A stretch of 64,000 bases of DNA from Escarpia spicata (lineage: Eukaryota > Annelida > Polychaeta > Sabellida > Siboglinidae): contig OZ023214.1 of the NCBI GenBank assembly GCA_963995525.1, positions 57,749,133 to 57,813,132 on the forward strand, in the 5' to 3' direction. The notes below the pieces were generated by a model. The model was given only the letters and a program-made list of their open reading frames with translations. It ran no database searches and had not been told where the DNA came from. Below are positions 36,346 through 48,689 of the stretch, piece after piece (position 1 is the stretch's first letter; every line of letters begins with the position of its first letter). Made by a program: the position numbers and the translations under genes.

Positions 36346-37054
36346 ATCAAATTAATTTTCTGAATTCCTATTCTAGTCAACTAAAAAAACCAGTTCCAAC
36401 CTCCAAACATTTTCCCAAAAAATCCATACAAATTATCAATTCCATTTCAAACTTTTAACAAAAATCCTACAGAAAAACTTAAATCTAGCTCTTTTTAACA
36501 TAGTTTTATCTGTACTTGAAAACGTGCACAATCATATTTAATCAGATATGGTTAAGAATTCACTATTGTTCAATTTAACATAACTAAAATAAGTCAACTT
36601 CATTGGCTAATGTCTGCTTAAAAATCAGTCCCAATTGAAAAAAATCAGTTCCAATGCCAACTTTTGAAATTCAATTCTGGAATTGGAATTGGGGGTCAAT
36701 TCCATTCTGGAATTAGCTGCATGTCTGCAGTTCAAACTACTGGACATCTGCAAAACTAGACCTTTTTGGTTGTGCTGCATCACTTGGCCCAGATTCAATT
36801 ACATGGCAAGGTTGTTAGTGATTTGTCACGGACATATCATGCTACTGTCAACTGATTAGTTTCCCAGAAAGAATTAGCTGCAGTCAGTAAAGTCTGTCAG
36901 TCAGACAGTCACTTGTTATGTACACTTCACCATCTGGGGCTGGATAACTGCTTCTTGGCCAGTCAGTGGGGACAGATCACCATTTTACTGAATTGAATGA
37001 ACTACAAGTGATTTGGAAGCAGAATGCTGGCAGGTTTTGTTTCCTGAAAATTTG
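36346..37054. other. repeat-like non-coding stretch
   Basis: CAATTCCATTCTGGAATTAG near 36700 and AATTGGAATTGGGGGTCAAT look like MITE subterminal palindromes, and GCATGTCTG at about 36720 could be a hAT-type right end. The left end is not visible. No gene is seen. Confidence 0.35.
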
Positions 37055-39090
37055 AGTACAAAATAGTTTTTAGTCCTTTGGGCCATATAGCTGCCATATC
37101 TCAGAAACTGTTCAGCAAGTTTTTCTCTAATTTTGCATATACGTATCTTAGGGTACTGCCACTATGCACGAGAAATCTGTATTTGATTGAACCATTCTAC
37201 CCCCCCAAAAAGAACCCCAAAACTGGTAAATGTTCACATTTTGCCTATTTAAAAAAAACTCTTCAGTAATTTTTTCTCTGATTTTTGCATAGACATTTTA
37301 TGTGGTAGTGCCACTATATACAAGAAATCTGTATTTAATTGAATCATTCTAAGGGCACCTATTTTTTTCAAGATGGCGTGTATTCATTCATGAGCAGATT
37401 GATTGACAGCTAGTGACTGCCTAGCCGACAAAACATGTGACACTATGGTAATTCAGCGAATTAGAACAAAGCATTTCAGACACCCGGCCGCCAGCCCTCC
37501 GGAGCTTATGTAAACAATAAAATGATGGACAACGTTGCAGAAAATTGTTCACTTCGAAAATTTACTTCGGATTATCTCAAGTTACCGCATCAACATTTAA
37601 ACAAAATGCCTGACAGTATTCATGAACAAGGTTATTATACTTGGATAGTTAGAATGACTTTGGATCCTTTTTGAGGTGAAAATTCAACAACTTGGCAGCG
37701 CGATGTTTGTCCGGCCGGCACTGCGGCTGTATGCCGTTAGCGAAAGAAAGTGATCGGGCTGCTAGAATTTGCTTATTTTTATATTGGAAAAAATCATACA
37801 AATAAAAGTTCTCAACAGATTTGATAAATTTTGTTGTTATTTGGTAGCTAACATGTGTGGCTACATTTTTGGACATGAGGCATACGTCCACTCAGTAATT
37901 ATCTAGTAGCAAGATAAAAGGTAAATTTTTAGTCCTTTTAGCCAAAGGTCCAACACACTTATCCCATCACTCCGCTGTGCGCCATTAGCTGCCATATCTC
38001 AGAAACTGTTCAGTAACTTTTTCTCTAATTTTGCATAGGCATGTCTTAGGGTACTGCCACCGTGCATAAGAAATCTGTATTTGATTGAATAATTCTAACG
38101 GCCCCCAGGTCTCCCAAACTGGTAAATTTTCACATTTTGCCTATTTTTTCAAAAACTCTTCAGTAACCTTTTCTCTGATTTTGCATAGACATTTCATGTG
38201 GTAATGCCACAGTACACAAGACATCTGTATTTGATTGAATCATTCTAACGGCCCCCAGGGCCCCCTAAATGTAAAATTTTCACATTTTGTCTGTTTTCTT
38301 AAAAAACTGCAGTAACTTGTTCTCTAATTTGGTATTGACATTCCATGTGGTAGTGCCACTATACACAAGAAATCTCTATTTGCTTCAATTTTCTTAAACA
38401 ACCTTTAACTGTGCTACATGTGAGATTGCAGCTCACCAACTCTCCTGCAAGGTTTCTACAACCACTGGAAATCAGCCTAAATAGCAGTGTCGGGATAAAA
38501 TCCAACAGTATTTTTAATAACACATAAACTAATATATACCATCTTCACAAAACGGTCTACTCGAATATTTTATATCCTGGTGTATCTTTACTGGCAAGCA
38601 TGTAGTCCCCGCTAAATATGTCAACATTTTACTTCCATCATAACCCTTAATGATCTATAACTATGATTCACCAAAAACCATTTGATTAATAATTACAAAC
38701 TCACACTATAGTCCAAAGGACTTCAGGGCCTCTTGGCCCATTTTTAGTCCTTTGGGACGAAGGTCCAAGGGACTATTGCCATCATCACTCTGCGTCTGCC
38801 GTCCGCCATTAGCTGCCGGATCTCAGAAACTGTTCAGTAACTTTTTCTCTAATTTTGCCTAGACATATCTTAGGGTACTGCCACTACGCACGAGAAATCT
38901 CTATTTGATTGAATCATTCTTAGTGCCACCAAGGGCACAAAAAACTGATAATTTGTCACATTTGCCTATTTTTTCAAAAACTGTTCGGTAACTTTTTCTC
39001 AAATTTTGCATAGATGTATCTTAGGGTGCTGTACTATACACAGAATATGTATTTGATTGAATCATTCTAAGGCACCCCAGAGGCCCCCAA
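37055..39090. repeat. repeat family R2: three modules
   Basis: Three modules start with TTTTAGTCCTTT(G) at about 37066, 37929 and 38743. Each continues with ATCTCAGAAACTGTTCAG, TTTTTCTCTAATTTTGC, TTAGGGTACTGCCAC and AAATCTGTATTTGATTGAAT. A half-module (CAAAAACTCTTCAGTAAC type) follows within each. The first is interrupted at about 37375-37925 by unrelated DNA, and the second runs into the R1 copy at 38395. No coding potential is seen. Each module resembles a tandemly organised non-autonomous element. Confidence 0.7.
38395..38746. repeat. dispersed repeat family R1, copy 2 (right half)
   Basis: It is homologous to 460-815 over its full length, from AACCTTTAACTGTGCTACAT to the terminal GGCCTCTTGGCCCATTTTT. 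A fresh R2 module starts immediately after it. Confidence 0.75.
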
Positions 39091-39290
39091 AGTGCAAACG
39101 TTTTACATTATCTAGTGATGTGGCTTTGAAAAGGGCCCTTGAGACCATCCCAACAGTAGAATGCTCCATCGAACAAGTGGGTATTAGGCAACTTCCGCCT
39201 ATACATGAAATTCCACTTCCCGTGTATAGCCGCGGTATTGACCAGGTCAATGGCGAACTAACTGTTTCTTCTGGCTTTATAAAGGCTTGA
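39091..39290 (+). other. open segment with protein-like composition, unassigned
   Basis: From the end of the R2 repeat a frame runs SSDVALKRALETIPTVECSI, EQVGIRQLPPIHEIPLPV and YSRGIDQVNGELTVSSG to a TGA at 39288. It looks like real protein sequence, more so than neighbouring random frames. It could be a captured exon or part of an unrecognised element (for example a gag/aspartic-protease-like ORF). I do not recognise it. Confidence 0.3.
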
Positions 39291-39889
39291 AAGATGGCAT
39301 AGCGGAGTCACTGTGCCATGACTGCGTAAATTACTTGACATCAGCTACACTTGTGTGTTAAGCCTGATAGTTGTTTGTTTACATCTGGAATGGAATGTAT
39401 GATGACTTTGGGGGGGTCACTCCATTACTAGGACTACACCGTCCCCTTTTGCATTAATGTTGCTTCATGCTGGATGAAGCATCATCTATTGTTATTTAAA
39501 TCCTGTTATATAAATCAATTAATAGGAAAAAACATGCTGTACTTTATGATACATCTCTGCTATGCTATTTTATGATATGGTCTAATATAACTAAAAAGGA
39601 TAACATTAAAACATGCCAATTACATTGGGTATTTAAATGCATATCATCTGGCTGAGGAACAGCTTGATTAAATCAAAATGGCAGTTGTACAAGAACAAGA
39701 AAGTTTTATTTAGACCCCAATTACAATATGTGTATAATATCAAATTAACGTAACATATATATATATATATATATACAAATGCAGTGTAATTTCAAATTAG
39801 ATGGGGTCTGTGACTCCTATTAAGACAATTCATAGGAGTCACAATAATAACTTGTTTCAACTCAATTTTACAAATTTTACAAATTCCAT

Positions 39890-40553
39890 GTGACAACGAC
39901 ATATTGTTTAACAGAGTAAAGTCGCAGTTAATGTTTTTTGACACAAGACAAACCGGTTTTGAAGTAGCTATTAAGCTTGGTGATGCAGTTCTGAATACAA
40001 CGAAGGCATACACATATCTTGGCCATATAATCTGTAATGATCTGTCGGATGAAACGGATATGAAATCCAAAGAAAGGAGTTTGTACGGCAGAAGCAATAT
40101 TCTACTCAGGAATTTTCACTTTTGTTCAGTAAAGGTGAAGAACAAACTGTTCACATCCTATTGTAGTAATGTGTATTTATGTTCCTTATGGGCTAATTAT
40201 AGAAAAGCCGCTATGCAGCACTTTATTGTTTCCTATAACAATGCATTTAGAATTATGCACAGCCTATCTATGAGGTGTAGTGCTAGCCTAATGTTTGTTA
40301 GTTCTGACATGGACTGTTGCAATATTAGATTTAGAAAATGCATGTACAGTCTTATGAGCAGAATATCTGCATCGACGAACAACATTGTTGAGAGTATTAT
40401 ACACAGTGATGTTTATACGACCTCTGTATTGCGCAGGAAGTGGATTAGTGCAATATATACACTATAATAAACTTCTTTTTTTTTACTATGGACATAGTGC
40501 ATATTACATGTATGCTTTTTTGTCTGAAATAAAGATTGATTGATTGATTGATT
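39890..40553 (+). mobile_element. LINE family F 3' end with (GATT)n tail
   Basis: A frame of about 187 codons encodes the post-RT region: KSQLMFFDTRQ, then YTYLGHIICNDLSDETDM, LYGRSNILLRNFHFCSVKVK, LWANYRKAAM and YNNAFRIMHSLSMRCSASLM. This order (KS..M.F, YLGH.I, F..C....K..LF..YC, LW, YN.AFR) is the LINE C-terminal thumb and maturase-like region. It is followed by TGAAATAAAGATTGATTGATTGATTGATTT, that is an AATAAA signal joined to a GATT microsatellite tail. It is strongly 5'-truncated. Confidence 0.7.
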
Positions 40554-40779
40554 TACCGAAGGAAGTGCAAATGTAAATGTGCAGGAAAAGAAAAGAAACT
40601 GAGATTACTTGATTACATATATGCATGTATTGGAGTATTAAAGGTATGTTAAAATAAACAAACACTAGTTGTCAATAGTACACTTCAATATACTTGATAT
40701 GTATGTGTATATGCACAAATACAATATCCATATGCTGATTTATATATATATACAATACATATCCATACATATCACATGC

Positions 40780-43700
40780 AATAATACAGTTTTAATGACT
40801 TTGATAGCATGTATAGCAGTTTAATATTGTACACGTATCTAAGTATTTTTCTAATAAATTGTTTTTTGCATAATTACCAAAACTTCTGAAGCTATGTGTT
40901 CCAATCTTCTCTGTGACTAACTTTGAGGTATTGTTAATGACATGTGGCAAACTGTATCTAAGACATCTTTTTGGCAAATTCATGTTTTGTTCTGAATGGG
41001 TGTAACTCTGTTTTTTTCCTTGTGTTCTAATTGTGTACGTAAGCATTTGTAATTATTTTCCAATTTAATAGGTAGGCAAGGAGGTCATGATGTACATATT
41101 TATAATAAAACTTAAGTTCATGTAATTTTAACATGTCATCAATTTTTAAGATATAAAATGTTTTGAAAAGTGGCTCAGAGTGAATTATATTTACTTATAG
41201 ATAAAATTCTCATAGCTTTCTTTTGTATTTACAACATTCGACTACCTTGGTATCCCCACACCATAATACAATAGTTGATATGTGATAAAAATAACATATA
41301 AGATAATTTTTATTTCTAAGGGAAAGACATATTTTAGTCTGTTTATGATGCCGACTGTTTTGGAACACTTGTTTGATACTTTTCAATGTGTTTATTTCAA
41401 TTTCAATTTGTATCTAAAGTAAGTCCTAAAAATTAAATTCATCTACTCTTTCAATGTTTGTACCATTTATATTGAGCATAAAGTTATCGACAGCTTTATT
41501 TTGCATGTGAAAAATCATATATTTGGATTTGTTTCTGTTTAATGATAATTTATTAATGTTTAACCATTCAATTATTTTAAAGAGTTCATAATTTATTGCC
41601 GATTCAATATTTCTATTTGGGGAGTTACCTTGAAAATAATTGGTGGTGCTAAATAAGGTGGTATCGTCGGCATACATAATAAAGTTAAACATTTCACTAA
41701 CTTTAGGAAAATCATTAATGTGTATTATGAATAATAGGGGACCAAGAATAGATCCTTGTGGTACACCAATTGTGATAGGTAAGATATCAGAACTTTCATT
41801 TTGAAATTCGGTGTATAGTCTTCTATTGCTTAAGTAGCTATTAAATAGATTCAGGGTAGGACCCTGTAATCCATAATATCTTAGTTTAGTTAATAGTATC
41901 GAGTGAACAATTGTATCGAAGGCCTTGGAGAGGTCAAGAAAAATACTGAAAGAAACATAATTTTTATCAATTAGTGTAATTATTCTATCTATTAGTTCAA
42001 GTGATGCATACTCAGTAGTGTTTTTTTTCTAAAACCATATTCATTTTTAATAAATAGATTAGGATCATTAAAGTATGGTGTTAGTTGACTAGATATTATT
42101 TTCTCTATCACTTTTGAAATTGTTGGAAGAAGAGATATGGGTCTATAATTTAAAAAAACAGATGGGTCATCTTTCTTAAAAATAGGAATTACTTTAACGA
42201 GTTTAAGTGTATCGGGAAATATATCAGTATTTATTACTTGATTTATTACCAGGGTTAATGGTTTGATGATGGAGGGTTCAATTATTTTCAAAAGTCTACA
42301 GGAAATACCATCACAGCCACTACTGTTTTTATTGGGTAGGCTTTCAGTGGTTTTCTTGACTATTTCTTCATCAACATTTAATAGACTGAAAACGGAATGG
42401 ACATTATCATTTAAGTAGTAATTATAATCCTTATTACCATTGTAATGAATGTCTTGTGCTGTCGACTGACCTATACTTGTAAAAAAGTTGTTAAATTGGT
42501 TTGCAATACCCGTTTTATCTGTTATAGTTATGCCGTTACTTTTAAACAAAACAGTGTTGTTTGAATTGTTTTTGGAGATAAATTCATTTATGGTTTTCTA
42601 TGTATTTCTGATGTCATCTTTATATTGGTTAAAGCGTGACTCAAAGTACATTTGTTTGGCAGTACAAATATTTTTCTTTAATATTGAGTTATATGTTTTT
42701 AGGTTAGTTAGAAAGACTTCATACATAGGTAAATTTGGATTAGATTTTCTTATAACTCTTATAATATTTGATTGATGTTAGAAGACCGTGTGTGATCCAG
42801 GTTGAATGCTTATGTTTGTATTTATTATATTTCATGATTTGAACAGGCATATGCTTATTCTTAGCGTGCATAATTTCTTCGTGTATTATGTTATAATTTA
42901 AATTGGGGTCAGCCGTAGGAGATTTGTTTAGTTTGTTATACATTGCATCCGAATTTATCTCAAGTTTAACATTATGCATAGCTGCCTTATTTTGTAGATT
43001 TACTCGAACACATTTTTGAGGAGGTTTGGATTTTACGTTGATCTTCATGATTAGGAAGTAAGGTTGATGATCAGAAAGGGTATTAGTGAAGATTCCTGCA
43101 GTGCTATCTAATATTGATTTATTTAATTTACTGAAAAAGTTGTCTATCAGTGTTCTGTTAGTTCTGGTAAAACGAGTTGGAAAGGTAATTTGTGGATAGA
43201 GACTGTATGAAATTATAGTATCAAAAAATTCACTATATATTTTTTGTTCTCGTTTATTTTAAGTAGATTGATATTGAAATCACCTGAAATTATTAGATTA
43301 TTACAACTTTCTAGAGTAGCCATAGTTGTTGAAAATTCAGCTATGAAATCTATAATATTTTGATTTAGTGACCTAGGCGGTCTGTATATGTTTCCAATAG
43401 TAAATGTTTTTGATAAGCTGCCTCCAGTTACTTGAATTACTAACCCCTCCCAATGTTCATACATGTTGATATTCTTACGTACTTTATATTTATATTTATT
43501 ATCTACGTAAATTATTAAACCCCCTTTGACACTACAATGTTTCCCCTGAGCAATTAGATCATATCCGTGTAAACTGAATTGAGATCAGTCATCATGATTT
43601 GACTTCCATGTTTCTTGCAAACATATAATGCTAAATTTAAATTGTTTAGTATTTAGAAGCTCTACAAAAAGTTCAAGTTCATCAAATTTAGCATTAATGG

Positions 43701-43930
43701 ATTGAATATTTAAGCTTAGGATACTAACATTATCAGTATTTTTATGTGCTAACTTGTGAAACATATCGATGTCATAGTGTGAAGAACAATGGATCAACTG
43801 AGGTTCATTTTGTTCAGTACTATTTTCGTTTATATCTAGAAGATTTAGTAAAGAACAGTTTCGGATACCTCCCAAGTGGGAGAGAAATGTCTCATCAGAA
43901 GTCATTGCTTAGGTTCGGACATAAAACAAT
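40780..43930 (-). mobile_element. LINE family G, near-complete ORF2 (EN + RT), degenerate
   Basis: Read on the minus strand from about 43905. Endonuclease: ILSLNIQSINAKFDELELF, IICLQETW, NIYRPPRS, NLIISGDFNINLL and LSDHQPYFL. The RT follows: NKNSSGCDGISCRLLK, VKVIPIFKKDDPSVFLNYRP, IFLDLSKAFDTI, GVPQGSILGPLLF, MYADDTTLF and LNINKLSLNRNKSKYMIF. The C-terminus ends near 40793 (LPKRCLRYSLPHVINNT). Several frameshifts and stops split it (near 42600, 43215 and 43560). No ORF1 is visible upstream. It belongs to the CR1/Jockey-superfamily type and is inactive. Confidence 0.8.
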
Positions 43931-44640
43931 AATATAACCAGCCTTTGTACGTATGGTAGGTATTTTACAAAAGAGTGAACTTGTGTGTATTTATTTCCTG
44001 TGCATATGTAAATGTTAAGAAATACTCCGTGTATGACAGTGCAGATATCAGATTAGTCAAGACTAGACTTAGAATAAATAAATATAAAAGATAAGAAAAA
44101 ACATGACAGATTGGGTGTTGGGTCATGAATATAAGGCGTAACGCCAGGGAAAGGGGTGAGCTATGTTATCAACAGTTACTGCATATAGATTAACAGTTGT
44201 TAATCTAAAAATAATAATAGAAGAGATATAATGTCTTGATTAGTCCAGTATCAAAATATCAAAAGTAATTAAGCATTACTGATGTTATGAGGAGAGAAGC
44301 GATTAGTTATAATACTAGTTATTTAAATGTCATTCATACAAAAAAGAAAACAAAAGGGCATGAATAGCCCATATATTGTCAGATATATCAACAACACTGC
44401 AAACTGTTAATTGCAGTTGGTCATACAGTATAAGTAGATTATGTAATTATTATTTTTCAGAATATGAATTAGCATGTTGATAATAATTTTAACCGACAGA
44501 AGACCAGCAATACATAAAAATAGAAAAACAAAAAAAATAGAATCACAATAATCTTGAATGTATTACAGATTATCAAGTTACCAATGCTTTCATTGACAAT
44601 AACATACAACTGGAGATCATTTACATATGTACAAATGGTG
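43931..44640. other. non-coding stretch upstream of LINE G
   Basis: This AT-rich region is presumably 5' UTR of the minus-strand LINE G plus intron. No gene is seen. Confidence 0.35.
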
Positions 44641-44644
44641 ATCA

Positions 44645-45290
44645 CTTACAATTTCACCAGCTGCCATGTCAAGTCCATTATAATTGTGACTAACAGTGTT
44701 CAAAATGATTCAGGTAAATAGCAAATAACAAAGGACACAAGTTTTCTCCTTGCCATACCTATACACACATGAGAAGAAGGCTGACACAGCCTGGCCCTGT
44801 TTTATACATGGTTTAGCATTTTTCTACATGTTGTATACAACTTTCAACACATTACCATTAATACCGTATGAAATTATCTTAGACCACAGGGAGGACCGGT
44901 CTACTAAATCAAATGCTTTCTTATAATCGATGAAAGCACAATAAAGCCTTTTGCGTCGAGACAAATACAATTCAACCAACGAGTGCAAAACAAATATATG
45001 ATCAAGAGTGGAACACCCCTATCTGAACCCTGTCTGTTCTTCACCTATTACATTCGCTTTGTTTAGGTATGTGGTCAGTCTCATGTTAATGGAGGCTGTA
45101 AACAACTTGCCTATGCAGCTTAATAGTGTAATGCCACAATAGTTGTCTGGGTCATCTATTGACCCCTGCTTTTTGTATATAGGCTTAATGATCCCAATAC
45201 ACCAATTTGTTGGCACAATGCCAGATAATAGAACTAGGTTAAACATCTTAACACTAACTATAATTAGTTTTGTGGGGCTGTTTAGGGCCA
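44645..45290 (-). mobile_element. LINE family D fragment, copy 2 (uninterrupted)
   Basis: It is the paralogue of 24120-25690 without the LINE B insertion. The junction sequence CCATACCTATACACACATGA at 44753 is the empty site. The minus strand encodes ...SGIVPTNWCIGIIKPIYKK, then YCGITLLSCIGKLFTASINM and ANVIGEEQTGFR, an RT palm segment. A further related block (GGCCTCACTCTGGACACTGT) lies at 45495-45575. Confidence 0.75.
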
Positions 45291-45734
45291 CCCAAAATGC
45301 TATATTTTCCTAGTATTTCCCTACAGCACTAGGCAGCTGTAAGCTTGTGTATTAGATTTGCTTCCGCCACTGATGTTTATTGATAACTGGATAGTGAACA
45401 ATGTTGGCAAGTTTAACCCGTCCCCGCATTAAACCCGGGTTGGGCTAAACCTCCATTTTGGGCTAAACTGGGTTAAACCCGGGTTAAACTGCTTAGGCCT
45501 CACTCTGGACACTGTCACTCACAGTGTTGTATATTGTCTTAGTTGGTGAGTTGAGCTAATCAATTTTACCATGAATCAGTATTTTTTGACCATCATAAGC
45601 ACATAAACTACAATATAATATTCATTGTAAGGTCAGGGAGGCTCCCATTAAGACAATTATATCCAGCTATCATGGGAGCCACCTTACTGATGTAACTGGA
45701 TAGTGGACTTTGCCCTGATCACTGGGGTGGCTAA

Positions 45735-46898
45735 TGCTAGGCACACACCAGCCGATTTTCGGCACACACCAATTGACTTGTCGGTGTAAAAACCGTCGGC
45801 CGACGGCAGTCGGTTGGTGTGTGCCGAATTTAAGCCTGACGGTCGTCCTTATAGCGCCGACTAATGCTGATTCGAATGTTGAATCGGCAGTCGGTGTTAA
45901 TTGGCAGTTGGCGTTAGATAAGGAGGTATCGGGTGACAAGTCGGCGCATATCCGATGACGAGTCGGCTGGTGTGCAGGTTTTTTTTTCATAACACAATGG
46001 TCGGCGGTAACTTGGCCAATAAGAAATCATAGCGCGATCATGTGATAGTCCTCGATACAAGTCAAGGCTAAGCCCATCGTCTTTTTTGAGTTTTCAAACC
46101 ATTTTGGGCCACATGCTTTCATTTTTTAATTTCATATTTTATTGACCTGGCGGGTAACCAACGTTTCAGAAAGTGGTACATTATTTTCTATCCTATTGTC
46201 GTTGACCATCATCATTTTTTTCGTTTGTTCTTAAAACAGGCGCCACAAATAAACCTAATTTCCACCTGACTTTGTAAGTTTGTTTCACGCTTCCGACAGG
46301 AATCGCCATTTTGTTTTGTGAAAAACGCTACCTCTGGTGGCGCCACTACCGGGCGCATATATAGTAAGCCTTAAAAATCCGCAAAGCAGTGCTAGCGGTG
46401 GAAAACGTTTTTGAGAAATTCGTTGGGTGCGACTGATTACACTTCAACATAACTGTCAACTGAAACGGCTAAATATAACATTCTGCATACTGTTATAAAA
46501 CATAGCTCGACGCTATGTGTTTCTTTGCTGGAGGATACGCAGATGCTCAAGACGTATCGTCTTGAAGGCTGACGGCGAAGCTCCGACTTACTATGTAACA
46601 AGTTTCGTTTTTCTGATAGCCGTTTTGGCCTAATTTTTACAAATGTTTCATTTGTTTATTGTAGATGTATCGAAGCACATTGTTAACTCTGTAGTAAACA
46701 CGCGTATTTATAGTGGATTTTTTCCACAAAGATCACGCCGAGCACCGATGGTCGGCGTGCGGCGGTTGGTGTGTGCTGGCTGGTGTGTGCAGGCAGAAAT
46801 CGGCGCTAGTCGGCGGAACTAATTGGCGTTTAGCACTGACTGCTTTTTGCGCTGACTGGCAATGCAAGTCAGCATTAGTCATTGGTGTGTGCCTAGCA
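45735..46898. mobile_element. Harbinger-like TIR element, 1164 bp, TAA TSD
   Basis: There is a perfect 16-bp TIR: TGCTAGGCACACACCA at the left and TGGTGTGTGCCTAGCA at the right. It is flanked by TAA on both sides, the 3-bp TWA-type TSD of PIF/Harbinger elements. Subterminal regions on both sides are dense in GTCGGC/GCCGAC and TTGGTGTGTGC repeats. No transposase ORF is seen. The GC-rich CG-dinucleotide content contrasts with flanking DNA. Confidence 0.75.
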
Positions 46899-46954
46899 TA
46901 AGAGTGGAGTGGCTAGCTGTAAATCTGTGTATTAGTCTAGCCTAGGCACTCTGC

Positions 46955-47553
46955 CTGTCAGTGTCAAACTGAATGCCTCCATGTGGGCTGTAATTATAAT
47001 GTGTATTGGGAATCTCTACTGCTCTGGCAGAACCTGAGAAACTTCAAAACAGCAATAGACATAATTACCAATGCAATGTAATGATATGATCTAGGATTAA
47101 AATAAAAAAAACTTAGGTATAAAATAACATTTAAAATAACTTAGGTATACTCGAAAAGGTTAAATATATATATTTAACCAAAATTATAAGAAATATTATA
47201 AAGATGTTTTACTACACATGTTTCAGCTATTACTTCATTCCAATTCAATCAGTATTATGTCATTAATTGCTAGTTTTTAAGTCAAAATGCACATTATGTA
47301 TATGTACTTTGTGAGTATCAGAATAAAATGCTACAGTATTTTTAATAACACATTAACTAATATATACAATCTTCATGAAACGGTCTACTCGAATATTATA
47401 TTTTCAGGTGTATCTTCATTGGCATGTCAATATTTTATTTCCATCATAACCCTTAATGATCTGTAACTATGATTCACCAAAAAACATTTCATTAATAATT
47501 ACAAACTTACAATATAGTCCAAAGGACTTCAGGGCCTCTTGGCCCATTTTTTT
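46955..47553. repeat. dispersed repeat family R1, copy 3
   Basis: It matches copy 1 from about position 20 to 345 and then 560 to 815, with an internal deletion of roughly 200 bp. It shares the right terminus GGCCTCTTGGCCCATTTTT. Confidence 0.75.
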
Positions 47554-47639
47554 ATTTGTTGTCTTACAATATTGAATGTACGCAATTCACCTTCTTTATT
47601 TATACATTTATCTGCATACATATAATCACGCATACGTGC

Positions 47640-48345
<706 letters not shown>

Positions 48346-48346
<1 letters not shown>

Positions 48347-48689
48347 CGCTTACACATATGTTTTACTCGACAGTAGTAAGGATGGTCTGGGTTCAGCGTC
48401 AGTGCTTGTTTCATTGTCCACGACAACCAGAATTATGGTCAAAATGGCAGCTATGCTGGTTATTTGTGCTCAACTGGGAAGCTCCAACTATCCTGGTTGT
48501 ATGTATATTTCATTTATTGCATACATGCACGGTGGCATTGCTCCAGTTCCTAACATATGTTCTGATTTGTGCTGTCCTGTCAACTCACCTCACTAAGAAC
48601 TGGTGACATCACAATGATTGTCTCCAGCCAGTTCAGTCTCTTCTTCAATTCATTCATTGTCAGTTTGTTTGTTGTACCTGACCCTGGGA
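48346..48689. other. non-coding intronic stretch
   Basis: Two short frames overlap here without recognisable content. I see no exon with convincing splice borders. Confidence 0.4.

Noticed and set aside
34870..36458. Three overlapping + strand ORFs of about 470-520 codons
   Set aside because: They are the 40-bp minisatellite read in three frames; the peptide only cycles with the repeat.
48358..48606. Possible extra exon or signal peptide for the TNFR-like gene
   Set aside because: The frame lacks a matching acceptor/donor and phase. The 16000 exon gives a much better signal peptide and donor.
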